A DNA stretch of 64,000 nt from Bradyrhizobium sp. Arg816 (GTDB taxonomy: Bacteria; Pseudomonadota; Alphaproteobacteria; Rhizobiales; Xanthobacteraceae). The stretch spans positions 61,227 through 125,226 of the forward strand of contig NZ_JAPRAQ010000027.1 in NCBI RefSeq assembly GCF_029989365.1. Reading direction: 5' to 3'. The notes beneath the pieces were generated by a model. The model did no database searches and was not told the DNA's origin. It saw nothing but the letters and a program-made list of their open reading frames with translations. Of this stretch, positions 7,519 to 16,009 are shown in pieces. How positions within the stretch are numbered: position 1 is the stretch's first letter; every line of letters begins with the position of its first letter. Position numbers and translations under genes: made by a program.

Positions 7519-8841
7519 GTGACAGAGCAAGCAACCCTACCGGCCTCTGACCACATCGACATCGCCGACGCCGAACGGCGGATCAAGATGATCCTCATCG
7601 GCTCGATCGGCAACCTCGTCGAATGGTACGATTTCTACGCCTATACGGCGTTCGCGCTCTATTTCGCTCCGGCCTTCTTCCCTGGCAGTGACCCCGTCGT
7701 CCAGCAATTGAACGTCGCCGTGGTGTTCGCGGCGACCTTCCTGATGCGCCCGCTGGGCGGCTGGTTGTTCGGCTATATCGCCGACCATTTCGGGCGCCGG
7801 ATCTCGCTGACGCTGTCGGTCGTCTTCATGTGCTTCGGCTCGCTGATCATCGCGCTGACGCCGACCTATGCCACGATCGGCTTCGCCGCACCTGTGATCC
7901 TGGCACTCGCCCGCGTGATCGAGGGCCTGAGCCTCGGCGGCGAATATGGTGCCAGCGCCACTTACCTGAGCGAGGTCGCCGATCCCAAGCATCGCGGTTT
8001 CTATTCGAGCTTTCAATACGTCACCCTCATCGGCGGCCAGCTCACCGCGATCATCGTGCTGCTGCTCCTGCAAAAGGTCTTCCTCACGCCGGAGGAGCTG
8101 AAGGCCTGGGGCTGGCGCATCCCGTTTGCGATCGGCGCGGCGCTGGCGATCTTTGCCGCGGTGATGCGGCGCAATCTGCAGGAGACCGAGGCCTTCGAGG
8201 AGGCCAAGAAGATGGTGAAGCCGACCGGCTCGCTGGCCAATCTGCTACGCTACCCGCGCGAATTGCTACTGGTGGTCGGCCTCACGGCCGGCGGCACCGC
8301 GGCGTTCTACACCTTCACCACCTACATGCAGACCTTCGTCAAGCTCTCGGTCGGGCTGACCGAGGACCAGACCACTTTCGTGATCTTCGGCACGCTGATC
8401 TTCGCAACCATCCTCCAGCCCATCTACGGCGCGATCTCCGACAAGATCGGGCGCAAGCCGTTGCTGATCTTCTTCGGTGTCGCCGGTACGCTCGCGACCG
8501 TGCCGCTGCTGATGACGCTGAAGGAGACCAAGTCGCCTTTCATGGCCTTCATCCTGATCTGCTGCGCCTGGCTGTTCGTCGCCGGTTACACCTCGATCAA
8601 CGCCGTAGTGAAGGCCGAGCTGTTCCCGACCAATGTCCGCGCCCTCGGCGTCGGCCTGCCCTACGCCATCACGGTCTCGATCTTCGGCGGCACGGCGCCG
8701 GCGATAGCGCTCTATTTCAAGAGCATCGGGCACGAGGAGTGGTTCTACTACTATCTCGCCGGCGTCATCTGCCTGTCGCTGATCATCTATTCCACCATGC
8801 GTGACACCAAGCACGCCTCCGCGATGCATCGCCACGAGTAG
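7519..8841 (+). CDS. MFS transporter, metabolite:H+ symporter (MHS/KgtP-like)
   Basis: A 440-residue, 12-helix inner-membrane symporter. The first transmembrane helix has the MHS signature GNLVEWYDFYAYTAFALYF. The loop between helices 2 and 3 reads GYIADHFGRR, the MFS motif A, and a second copy (GAISDKIGRKP) follows helix 8. Family members import dicarboxylates, alpha-ketoglutarate, proline/betaine or aromatic acids. The GTG start at 7519 is chosen for the strong AAAGGAGAG 9 bases upstream; the longer frame from 7372 overlaps the P450 and has no support. It is 32 bases downstream of the P450 and likely imports its substrate. Confidence 0.9.
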   Translation: MTEQATLPASDHIDIADAERRIKMILIGSIGNLVEWYDFYAYTAFALYFAPAFFPGSDPVVQQLNVAVVFAATFLMRPLGGWLFGYIADHFGRRISLTLSVVFMCFGSLIIALTPTYATIGFAAPVILALARVIEGLSLGGEYGASATYLSEVADPKHRGFYSSFQYVTLIGGQLTAIIVLLLLQKVFLTPEELKAWGWRIPFAIGAALAIFAAVMRRNLQETEAFEEAKKMVKPTGSLANLLRYPRELLLVVGLTAGGTAAFYTFTTYMQTFVKLSVGLTEDQTTFVIFGTLIFATILQPIYGAISDKIGRKPLLIFFGVAGTLATVPLLMTLKETKSPFMAFILICCAWLFVAGYTSINAVVKAELFPTNVRALGVGLPYAITVSIFGGTAPAIALYFKSIGHEEWFYYYLAGVICLSLIIYSTMRDTKHASAMHRHE

Positions 8842-8844
8842 CTC

Positions 8845-9507
8845 ATGGCCGACGACAACGAGCCGCCCGACAGCAAGCTGACGCGCACCAAGGAGAAATG
8901 GGCGCGCGAAGGCCGCTTCCTCACCGGCCGCGTTACGCGACCGGAGGATCAGCGGCTGCCGCCGGGCCAGCATCTCACCAAGGACTGGCCGGTGCTCGAT
9001 CTCGGAGTCGTGCCGCCGGTTTCGCGTGAGCGCTGGCGGCTCGACGTTTACGGTGCGATCGAGACCCCTGTGTTCTGGACCTTTGCCGAATTCGCGGCGC
9101 AGAAGCAGGCGCAGATCACCTCCGACATTCACTGCGTGACCACCTGGTCGCGCTACGACAATGAGTGGGAAGGCCTCGCCACGCGCGAGCTGCTTGCGGC
9201 TTGCCAGCCGCGCGAGGACGCCCGCTTCGTGGTCCTGCATTCCCATGACGGCTACACCACCAACCTCACGCTGGAAGACTTTGCCGCCGAGGACGCGCTG
9301 CTCGCCCACAGCTGGTCGGGTCAGCCGCTGACCGAAGAGCACGGCGGCCCGGTACGGCTCGTCGTGCCGCATCTGTATTTCTGGAAGAGCGCCAAATGGC
9401 TTCAGGCCATCGAATTCCTGACCAAGGACGCGCCGGGCTTCTGGGAAGTCCGCGGCTATCATAGCCGCGGCGATCCCTGGGCCGAGCAGCGTTATTCAGC
9501 CGATTAG
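8845..9507 (+). CDS. Sulfite-oxidase-like molybdopterin oxidoreductase
   Basis: A 220-residue protein with a single sulfite-oxidase-type molybdopterin-binding domain. The Cys that ligates molybdenum in this fold is in IHCVTTWSRYDN (C97). Later family landmarks include the substrate-loop stretch VLHSHDGYTTNLTL and GGPVRLVVPHLYFWKSAKW. No Tat or Sec signal is visible, unlike periplasmic MsrP (YedY), so it may be cytoplasmic. The ATG lies 3 bases after the transporter stop, indicating co-transcription with the P450 group. The substrate is unknown; stand-alone proteins of this family include reductases of sulfoxides and other S- or N-oxides. Confidence 0.85.
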   Translation: MADDNEPPDSKLTRTKEKWAREGRFLTGRVTRPEDQRLPPGQHLTKDWPVLDLGVVPPVSRERWRLDVYGAIETPVFWTFAEFAAQKQAQITSDIHCVTTWSRYDNEWEGLATRELLAACQPREDARFVVLHSHDGYTTNLTLEDFAAEDALLAHSWSGQPLTEEHGGPVRLVVPHLYFWKSAKWLQAIEFLTKDAPGFWEVRGYHSRGDPWAEQRYSAD

Positions 9508-9532
9508 GTTCAAGCAAGGACGGGGGAAGCCC

Positions 9533-10756
9533 ATGCCGACCGAACGCTTTCAATTCACCGGCGAAGGTGGCCATCAACTAGCCGCCGCGCTGGAGCTGCC
9601 CGATAGCGAGCCCGCAGCCTACGCGCTGTTCGCGCACTGCTTCACCTGTGGCAAGGACACGCTGGCAGCAAAACGCATCTCGGTCGCGCTTGCAGCCAAA
9701 GGCATCGCGGTGCTGCGCTTCGACTTCACCGGACTCGGCTCCAGTGAGGGCGATTTTGCCAATTCGACGTTCTCCTCCAACGTCGCCGATCTCGTGCGCG
9801 CGGCCGATCATCTGCGCAAGGTCCGCACGGCGCCGTCGATCCTGATCGGCCACAGCCTCGGCGGTGCCGCGATCCTCGCCGCCGCCGGAAGGATTCCGGA
9901 AGCCAAGGCTGTCGTGACCATCGCGGCGCCGTCCGATCCCGCTCACGTCACCGGTCTGTTCAGCGAGCAACTCGACAGCATCCGCGCGCAGGGTGAGGTC
10001 GAGGTCTCGCTTGCGGGGCGCCCGTTCCGCATCAAGCGCGAATTCCTCGACGATATCGCCGAGCACGAACTGATGAAGGACATCACCGGCCTGCACAAGG
10101 CCCTGCTGGTGATGCAATCACCTGTCGACGATACCGTCGGGATCGACAATGCGACGAAGATCTTCGTTGCGGCCAGGCATCCCAAGAGCTTCGTCTCGCT
10201 CGACCACGCCGATCATCTCCTGACCAAGCCGGCCGACGCGCTCTACGCGGCCGACGTGATCGCGGCCTGGGCCAGCCGCTACATCGACATCGCAGAGCCT
10301 GCGAAGGCCACGGATGTCGCTGAGGAGCCGCGCAGGGTCGTGGTGCAGGAGACCCGTAAGAGCAAATTCAACCAGACCATTACGGTCGGGCCGCATCATC
10401 TAGTGGCGGACGAGCCGATTGCGGCCGGCGGCGAGGATGCCGGCCCCGGCCCCTATGACTTCCTGCTGGCCGGCCTTGGTGCCTGCACCTCCATGACCAT
10501 GCGCCTCTATGCCGATCGCAAATCGCTGCCGCTCGATCGCGTCACGGTCACGCTGAAGCACTCCAAGATCTACGCCAAGGACTGCGCGGAGTGCGAGACG
10601 CGCGATGGCATGCTCGACCAGATCGAGCGCGACATCGCGATCGACGGCGCGCTCGATGCGGAGCAGCGCAGGAAGCTGATGGAGATCGCCGACAAGTGTC
10701 CGGTGCACCGGACGCTGACCTCGGAGATACGCATCGTGACGAAGGCCGTGGACTAG
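9533..10756 (+). CDS. Alpha/beta hydrolase-OsmC fusion protein
   Basis: A 407-residue two-domain protein. Residues about 1-250 form an alpha/beta hydrolase with the nucleophile elbow GHSLGG and an early HCFTCGKDT loop. Residues about 265-405 form an OsmC/Ohr-like domain with the redox Cys pair in GLGACTSMT (near 316) and DKCPVHRTL (near 388), plus an extra CAEC pair. OsmC domains reduce organic hydroperoxides with dithiols. The fusion is known in proteobacteria but its substrate is not. It sits 26 bases after the molybdoenzyme-like gene behind a GGGGGAAG ribosome site, so it is plausibly the last gene of the P450 operon, perhaps handling peroxidised or ester products. Confidence 0.9.
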   Translation: MPTERFQFTGEGGHQLAAALELPDSEPAAYALFAHCFTCGKDTLAAKRISVALAAKGIAVLRFDFTGLGSSEGDFANSTFSSNVADLVRAADHLRKVRTAPSILIGHSLGGAAILAAAGRIPEAKAVVTIAAPSDPAHVTGLFSEQLDSIRAQGEVEVSLAGRPFRIKREFLDDIAEHELMKDITGLHKALLVMQSPVDDTVGIDNATKIFVAARHPKSFVSLDHADHLLTKPADALYAADVIAAWASRYIDIAEPAKATDVAEEPRRVVVQETRKSKFNQTITVGPHHLVADEPIAAGGEDAGPGPYDFLLAGLGACTSMTMRLYADRKSLPLDRVTVTLKHSKIYAKDCAECETRDGMLDQIERDIAIDGALDAEQRRKLMEIADKCPVHRTLTSEIRIVTKAVD

Positions 10757-10770
10757 CGCGTTATTGTTTA

Positions 10771-10817
10771 AGCATGATCTTTTCGGAAAACCGCTTCACA
10801 CTTTTCCGGATCATGCT
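10771..10817. repeat. Extragenic palindrome (AGCATGATC...GATCATGCT)
   Basis: AGCATGATC and TCGGAAAA on the left pair with CTTTTCCG and GATCATGCT on the right. This element type is common between Bradyrhizobium genes. It separates the OsmC fusion stop from the convergent MocR fragment, whose stop codon (10818-10820) abuts the right edge. It could also terminate transcription from both sides. Confidence 0.7.
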
Positions 10818-11444
10818 CTAGAAGCACGACGCCATCGTCCGCACCGCCGTGCTGATCTGGTCTGCGGTGGCGCGGACGCCCCTGCTGGCGGCCAGATAAT
10901 GCGCCAGCGCCTGGCGCAGACGCGTCCGGTTGACCGGTCCAAGCTCGCGCTTGGCTGCGCGCACCGCGCTGCGGCGCAGGCAGCGGGCCCACACTTCGTG
11001 CGGAAACTCCCGCGCATCTCCATGCCCCGGACGCAGGGGTTTTAGCGGCGCCTGATAGGACATCGGCCAGTCGGTCTGCTTGAGCTTCGACGCCCAGGGC
11101 GAGAGCCGCGGCTTACCAGAGCGGACGCTCGGTGCGACGGCGCCCGTCCCTTCGTTACGGCCGCCGTCGACCGTGACCATGGGACGACGACCGTGCGACG
11201 CCTCCAGATATCCCTCGGCGGCGAGCTGCTCGAAAGCATAAGTGACGGTGTTGCGCGAGACGCCGAGATCGCCCGCAAGCCGGCGGCTCGACGGCAGCGC
11301 ACGGCCTTTGCCGAGTCGACCGGTCGCGATCAGGTCTCGCAGCTGGCTCGTCAGTTGCGCCGTCAACCCCTCGTCGTCGGTCCGCTTCAACTCGATCAGG
11401 GCGGAGATCACACCTTCCGAAACTGGCACCTTGTTCCTTTCCAA
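10818..11444 (-). pseudogene. MocR/PdxR-type regulator, truncated after the N-terminal part
   Basis: A 208-residue protein with a GntR-type winged helix (about 25-95, including LPSSRRLAGDLGVSRNTVTYAFEQL), the linker, and only the first part of the aminotransferase-like domain (PGHGDAREFPHEVWARCLRR). Complete MocR proteins are about 450-500 residues. Here the reading ends in DQISTAVRTMASCF, where members normally continue with an ITSGAQQ-like strand. The stop touches the extragenic palindrome and no missing part can be found downstream, because the OsmC gene occupies that sequence. The PLP-binding Lys and ligand site are therefore absent. The DNA-binding domain and its apparent target upstream of the divergent EamA gene are intact, so it may be a pseudogene or an effector-blind regulator. 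Confidence 0.8.
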
Positions 11445-11466
11445 TCTGGCACTTTTTCAGGTGCCA
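11424..11466. promoter_or_regulatory. Candidate MocR operator between mocR fragment and EamA gene
   Basis: TGGCAC occurs at 11424-11429 and 11447-11452, a direct repeat spaced 23 bases apart. An inverted copy GTGCCA follows at 11461-11466, making a perfect 6-base dyad with the second copy. Repeated half-sites about two helical turns apart are usual for MocR proteins. The first copy lies inside the start region of the regulator gene. Confidence 0.5.
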
Positions 11467-11511
11467 ATCCGGATGCTATGCGCCGGACTGGACTGCTTCA
11501 AGGATTTTGCG

Positions 11512-12426
11512 ATGAACTCCCTCTCCTCCCGCGCGGCCGTCGGCCTGTTCCTCATCGTTGTGCTGGCCTGGGGCGTGAACTGGTCGGTGACGAAGCAACT
11601 CGTCCAGTTCCTTCCGCCACTATGGACTTCGGCAATCAGGAGCTGGATCGCGCTGGCCGGATTGTTCGTGATCCTCGGGCTGAGCAACAATCTGGTGATC
11701 CCGGAGCGGCGCGACATTCCCGTGATCCTGAGCGTCGCGCTGCTGCACATGACGGTGTTCTCGGTTCTGGTTGCGGCCGGTGTGCGCTTCCTGCCCGCGA
11801 GCAAGGCCATCGTGCTCGGCTACACCACGCCGCTCTGGGTCGCGATCGCCGCGCCCTTACTGGGGAAGGATACGCTGACGGCGCCCAAGCTCGCCGGCGC
11901 CTTGCTCGGGCTGATCGGCCTTGCCGTGATCCTGAACCCCACGTCGATCGATTGGACCAATACCAACGTCCTGCTGGGGGCCGGCATGGTCATCCTGGCC
12001 GCGATGTCCTGGGCCGCGAACATCATCTATATGAGCGCGCATCGCTGGATTGCATCGCCGCTCCAGCTCCTGATCTGGCAGGTGCTCGTGGCAACCGTTG
12101 TGTTGACCGGATCGGCGGTGGTCACGGATGGCCTGCCGCACGCGGAATGGTCGTGGAAGCTCGTGCTGCTGTTCCTGTATTCGGGGCTGATCGGAACGGC
12201 GCTGGCCTATTGGGCGATGTCAATGGTCAACAAGAGCATCTCGGCCCTGACAACGTCGCTCGGCACCACCGGGACCCCGCTCGTTGGCATCGCCAGCGCG
12301 GCGATCCTGCTGGGTGAGCCGATCGACATGAGCCTTGCTGTCGCGGCCGGACTGATCGTCACCGGCATCGGTCTTGCGACGCTGGGCGACCAGCTGCTGC
12401 GCGGTCAGGCCACCGCGAGCGGCTGA
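11512..12426 (+). CDS. EamA/DMT-family transporter
   Basis: A 304-residue inner-membrane protein with ten predicted helices in two EamA repeats (first repeat VGLFLIVVLAWGVNWSVTKQL; second begins near GAGMVILAAMSWAANIIYM). Members usually export amino acids or other small metabolites. The ATG at 11512 is chosen over the upstream in-frame 11242 because AAGGA lies 7 bases before it and the upstream region encodes the divergent regulator. It is divergent from the truncated MocR gene with a shared candidate operator. Its 3' end overlaps the convergent YeeE/YedE gene by 22 bases. Confidence 0.9.
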   Translation: MNSLSSRAAVGLFLIVVLAWGVNWSVTKQLVQFLPPLWTSAIRSWIALAGLFVILGLSNNLVIPERRDIPVILSVALLHMTVFSVLVAAGVRFLPASKAIVLGYTTPLWVAIAAPLLGKDTLTAPKLAGALLGLIGLAVILNPTSIDWTNTNVLLGAGMVILAAMSWAANIIYMSAHRWIASPLQLLIWQVLVATVVLTGSAVVTDGLPHAEWSWKLVLLFLYSGLIGTALAYWAMSMVNKSISALTTSLGTTGTPLVGIASAAILLGEPIDMSLAVAAGLIVTGIGLATLGDQLLRGQATASG

Positions 12427-13460
12427 ACCCGCAGTGCACCGCGCAGGCCGGCCGTCGTGCCGAGCAGCATGCCGGCGACCGCAACGAAGGAGCCCAGAGC
12501 GAGCGTCGACACGCCCGTGAGCCCCTGCCCGATCGAGCAGCCGAACGCCATCACACCGCCGATCCCCATCAGCGCCGCGCCGCCGGCCGAGCGCAGCATG
12601 TGGCGCGGCGAGGAATAACCTTCGAGGTGAAAGCGGCCCGCAGCGAGCGCGGTGACAAGGCTGCCGGCGAGAACACCGGCCACGGTGGCGATGCCGAAGT
12701 TGAGCGTCAGGCCGGTCGAGAGCATGGCGTATTGCAGGCTATCTGCGATCGGCGCGATGAAGGTGAGTGAGGTCACCGGGACGGGATTGAAATCGTCGGC
12801 GCCGAGATAGCCGGTGACGAACCAGCCGCAGGCGACCAGAAGGCCGACGACGACGCCGGCCGCAATCTGGCCGGGCGAACGCCGGAATGCCGGGTGTGCG
12901 AACGCAAACAGGATCAGCGCAACGACGATTAGGGCAGCGCCCAGCGCGCGCGAGACCGCTTCACCGGGACCGAGCGTCGCCAACAGTGACGGCAGCGAAT
13001 TGGCGTTGACGGTCGTTTGCGAGGCCTGGACCAGGGCTATGCGGGCCGGCGCGATCAGGCCCTTGAGTGTCATCTGCGCGGCGATGGCGAGCACGATCAC
13101 GACGACGAAGGAGCGGAGATTGCCGCGGCCGAGCATCACCAGCGCCCGCGAGCCACAGCCGTTCGACAGCACCATGCCGTAGCCGAACAACAGGCCGCCG
13201 AGGAACAGCACCGGCACCGAGAAGGATTGTTGCAGATAGATCGACTTGCCGAGATCGACCATGCCGCTACCGGCAAGGAACTGGCTCGCAGCAACCGCAA
13301 CAGCAATCGCCATCGCAAAGGTCCGCACCAGCCGCCCGTCTCCCTCGGCCAGCCAACCGCGTATGCTGCTCATCAGGCAGAACCCGCTGAGGAGCCCGAC
13401 GGCGCCATAGATGAGCCCGATGACGAGGCCGGCGAGGATGACGAGTTGGGTGGAATCCAT
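12405..13460 (-). CDS. YeeE/YedE-family sulfur-compound transporter (TsuA-like)
   Basis: A 351-residue polytopic membrane protein with two sulfur-transport repeats. The conserved cysteines thought to hand thiosulfate through the pore in TsuA are present: GLLSGFCLMSS in helix 1, SNGCGSRALVMLGRGN in the first repeat, and FGCSIGQGLTG in the second. The role is most likely uptake of thiosulfate or another reduced sulfur compound. No TusA-like partner is adjacent. The ATG follows a GAGAACC site. Upstream lies a palindromic repeat that separates it from the oxidoreductase gene. It converges on and overlaps the EamA gene. Confidence 0.88.
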   Translation of the reverse strand: MDSTQLVILAGLVIGLIYGAVGLLSGFCLMSSIRGWLAEGDGRLVRTFAMAIAVAVAASQFLAGSGMVDLGKSIYLQQSFSVPVLFLGGLLFGYGMVLSNGCGSRALVMLGRGNLRSFVVVIVLAIAAQMTLKGLIAPARIALVQASQTTVNANSLPSLLATLGPGEAVSRALGAALIVVALILFAFAHPAFRRSPGQIAAGVVVGLLVACGWFVTGYLGADDFNPVPVTSLTFIAPIADSLQYAMLSTGLTLNFGIATVAGVLAGSLVTALAAGRFHLEGYSSPRHMLRSAGGAALMGIGGVMAFGCSIGQGLTGVSTLALGSFVAVAGMLLGTTAGLRGALRVQPLAVA

Positions 13461-13489
13461 TTTTGGTTCTCAGGTCTCTCGCCATTCTC

Positions 13490-13576
13490 CGTCATTGCGA
13501 GGAGCGAAGCGACGAAGCAATCCAGACTGTCTCCGCGGATACATTTCTGGATTGCTTCGCTGCGCTCGCAATGACG
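13490..13576. repeat. Extragenic palindrome, CGTCATTGCGAG family, copy 1
   Basis: A long imperfect inverted repeat. The left arm CGTCATTGCGAGGAGCGAAG with following GAAGCAATCCAGA pairs with TCTGGATTGCTTCGCTGCGC and CTCGCAATGACG. Near-identical copies occur at 23593-23672 and 31535-31620. It lies upstream of the YeeE/YedE start and downstream of the oxidoreductase stop. Confidence 0.85.
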
Positions 13577-13581
13577 GTGTG

Positions 13582-14586
13582 TTAAGGCTTCAGGATCACG
13601 CGATCCCGCGACGAACCGGCGACCGCGACATAGGCCTCCTTGGCGCGCTCCAGCGGATAGACGGCATTCGGCTTGATCGGGAACGGCTTCAGGTGCCCGC
13701 TCGCAAAGCCGGGGCCGAGGTCGCGCAGCACCGCGCCGGTTGCGGCCGAGGACAGCCCGAGCGTGTCGATGCCGACATAGGTGTGTTGCCCGCGGTAGAA
13801 TTCGAGAATGTTGAACTGCACGATGCGGTCGATCGCGGCGATCAGGATCTGGCGGCCGCGCAATCCGAGCGACTTGTGCGCGGCCTGGAAATAGGGATCG
13901 CCGACCGTGTTGAAGACGATGTCGGCCCCCTTGCCGCCGGTCACTTCGCGCACACGCGTGGCGACATCGGTCGCCGAGGAGTCAATCACCTCGATCGGTG
14001 CGTTGGCATGGCCCTCATAGGCTTCCGCCTTGCGCACTACGCCGATGACGCGCGCGCCCTGCCAGGTCGCGATCTGGACCGCGGCCTGACCGACCTTGCC
14101 GTTGACGCCGAACACCAGCACGGTTTCGCCGGGCTTTGGAACGCCGGCGCGGCGAAAGCCTTCCATCGCGGTGACGAAGGGCACACCGATGCCGGCAGCC
14201 TCCTCCCAGGACACCGTCTTCGGCTTCTCCACCACGGCGTCCGCTTCGACGACGAGATGGCTGGCGTGGGTGCCGTCGCGGCGGATGCCGAGATCGCCGG
14301 AGGAGCCGAACACCTCGCGGCCGATCGTATCGGCCGGCCCGTCGATCACCACACCGGCATAATCGCGGCCGGGCGTGCGGGGGAAGACCGCATAGGGCAT
14401 CAGCCCGGTCGCAGCCTTCACATCGGAGGGGTTGACGGCGGCGGCCCTTATCTCGATCAGGAGATCTTTCGGACCGCGCGTGAGCATATGACGCTCGATC
14501 AGCGGCGCGATCGCCGCAGCATTATCGGCCTTGGCATTGAAGCGGACGCAGCGCGCTTCGACGGTTTTGCGATCGGCGGATGACAT
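13582..14586 (-). CDS. Zinc-independent quinone oxidoreductase-like MDR protein
   Basis: A 334-residue medium-chain dehydrogenase/reductase. An N-terminal GroES-like domain (ILIEIRAAAVNPSDVK-type strand) precedes a Rossmann domain with the NADPH loop VFGVNGKVGQAAVQIA. The ligands of catalytic zinc seen in alcohol dehydrogenases are not present, which favours the NADPH:quinone reductase/enoyl-type branch. Two starts are possible: GTG at 14598 and ATG at 14586. I prefer the ATG because homologous sequence begins there, but neither has a strong ribosome site. It is downstream of paaK on the same strand with a gap of about 50 bases, so read-through from the phenylacetate operon is possible. Confidence 0.85.
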   Translation of the reverse strand: MSSADRKTVEARCVRFNAKADNAAAIAPLIERHMLTRGPKDLLIEIRAAAVNPSDVKAATGLMPYAVFPRTPGRDYAGVVIDGPADTIGREVFGSSGDLGIRRDGTHASHLVVEADAVVEKPKTVSWEEAAGIGVPFVTAMEGFRRAGVPKPGETVLVFGVNGKVGQAAVQIATWQGARVIGVVRKAEAYEGHANAPIEVIDSSATDVATRVREVTGGKGADIVFNTVGDPYFQAAHKSLGLRGRQILIAAIDRIVQFNILEFYRGQHTYVGIDTLGLSSAATGAVLRDLGPGFASGHLKPFPIKPNAVYPLERAKEAYVAVAGSSRDRVILKP

Positions 14587-14637
14587 CGAAAGACCCACGA
14601 TTTCTCGCGGGCCTTGTCGCCTTTGGGACCGGCCAAG

Positions 14638-15969
14638 TCAATCCTTCGGCCGCTTGTCGTAGAGGCGCTTGGCCTTGCCCAGCGAGCGCTCCAGCGTGGC
14701 CGGCGCGACCACGCGCACCTGGGAACTGATGCCGATGGTGTTCTTGATGTGGGTCGAGATGCGGTCGGCGTGATCGACGAGACCCCTTCCGTCCCAGCTT
14801 TCCGGCCGCGCCTCGGCAATGATGGTCAGCTCGTCCATGCGGCCTTCGCGGGTGAGTTCAAGAATGAAATGCCCGCCGCACCAATCAGTCGCGAGCAATA
14901 CCTCCTCGATCTGGGTCGGGAACAGATTGACGCCGCGCAGGATGATCATGTCGTCCGAACGGCCCGTCACCTTCTCCATGCGCCGCATGCCCGGCCGCGC
15001 CGTGCCCGGCAGCAGCCGCGTCAGGTCACGGGTACGATAACGGATCACCGGGAAGGCTTCCTTGGTGAGCGAGGTGAAGACCAGTTCACCCTTCGCGCCG
15101 TCCGGCAGCACCGCGCCAGTCTCCGGGTCGATCACCTCGGGATAAAAATGGTCCTCCCAAATGTGCAGGCCGTCCTTGGTCTCGATGCATTCCTGCGCGA
15201 CGCCGGGGCCGATCACCTCCGAGAGGCCATAGATGTCGGTCGCGTCCATGTCGAAGGCGTCCTCGATCTCGCCGCGCATCGCATTGGTCCAGGGCTCGGC
15301 GCCGAAGATGCCGACCTTGAGCGAGCATTGGCGCGGGTCGAGCTTCTGACGCTTGAACTCGTCGAGGATCGCCAGCATGTAGCTCGGCGTCACCGTGATG
15401 ATGTCAGGCCGGAAGTCGTTGATGAGCTGCACCTGCCGCTCGGTCATGCCGCCGGAGATCGGCACCACGGTGCAACCAAGTTTCTCGGCGCCATAGTGCA
15501 CGCCCAATCCGCCGGTAAACAGGCCGTAGCCATAGGCGTTGTGAATGATCATGCCGGTGCGGCCGCCGGCGGCGCGAATCGAGCGCGCCATGACCTCCGA
15601 CCAGGTGTCGATGTCGCGTTGCGTATAGCCCACCACGATCGGCTTGCCTGTGGTGCCGGAGGACGCATGCACGCGCACCAGCTTTTCACGCGGCACGGCG
15701 AACATGTTGAAGGGATAATTGTCGCGCAGATCCGTCTTCACCGTGAACGGGAATTTCGCGAGATCGGAGAGTTCGCGAAAGTCGGACGGATGCACGCCGG
15801 CCTTCTCGAAGGCCTGGCGGTAATGTGCGACGTTGTCGTAGGCGTGCTTCAGCGACCAGGCCAGCCGCTGCGTTTGCAGCGCCATGATCTCGTCACGTGA
15901 CGCGCGCTCATGCGCGTCCATCTCGGCACGATAGGCGCTGCCACCTTCCTTGAGCCTCGTCAGAGCCAT
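14638..15969 (-). CDS. paaK: Phenylacetate-CoA ligase
   Basis: A 443-residue adenylate-forming enzyme that activates phenylacetate to phenylacetyl-CoA with ATP and CoA, the entry step of the pathway. The P-loop-like ATP motif SSGTTGKPIVVGYT is present, along with YGLSEVIGPGVAQEC and the C-terminal domain motif RSDDMIILRGVNLFP typical of PaaK. The length matches the family (about 435-440). It is the last clear paa gene of the minus-strand cluster, 40 bases after paaI. A GAGG site lies immediately before the ATG, with AGGGAAA further upstream. Confidence 0.96.
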   Translation of the reverse strand: MALTRLKEGGSAYRAEMDAHERASRDEIMALQTQRLAWSLKHAYDNVAHYRQAFEKAGVHPSDFRELSDLAKFPFTVKTDLRDNYPFNMFAVPREKLVRVHASSGTTGKPIVVGYTQRDIDTWSEVMARSIRAAGGRTGMIIHNAYGYGLFTGGLGVHYGAEKLGCTVVPISGGMTERQVQLINDFRPDIITVTPSYMLAILDEFKRQKLDPRQCSLKVGIFGAEPWTNAMRGEIEDAFDMDATDIYGLSEVIGPGVAQECIETKDGLHIWEDHFYPEVIDPETGAVLPDGAKGELVFTSLTKEAFPVIRYRTRDLTRLLPGTARPGMRRMEKVTGRSDDMIILRGVNLFPTQIEEVLLATDWCGGHFILELTREGRMDELTIIAEARPESWDGRGLVDHADRISTHIKNTIGISSQVRVVAPATLERSLGKAKRLYDKRPKD

Positions 15970-16009
15970 CCTCGTTTCCCTACATTGGTTGGTTCTTTTT
16001 ATTGGACTC

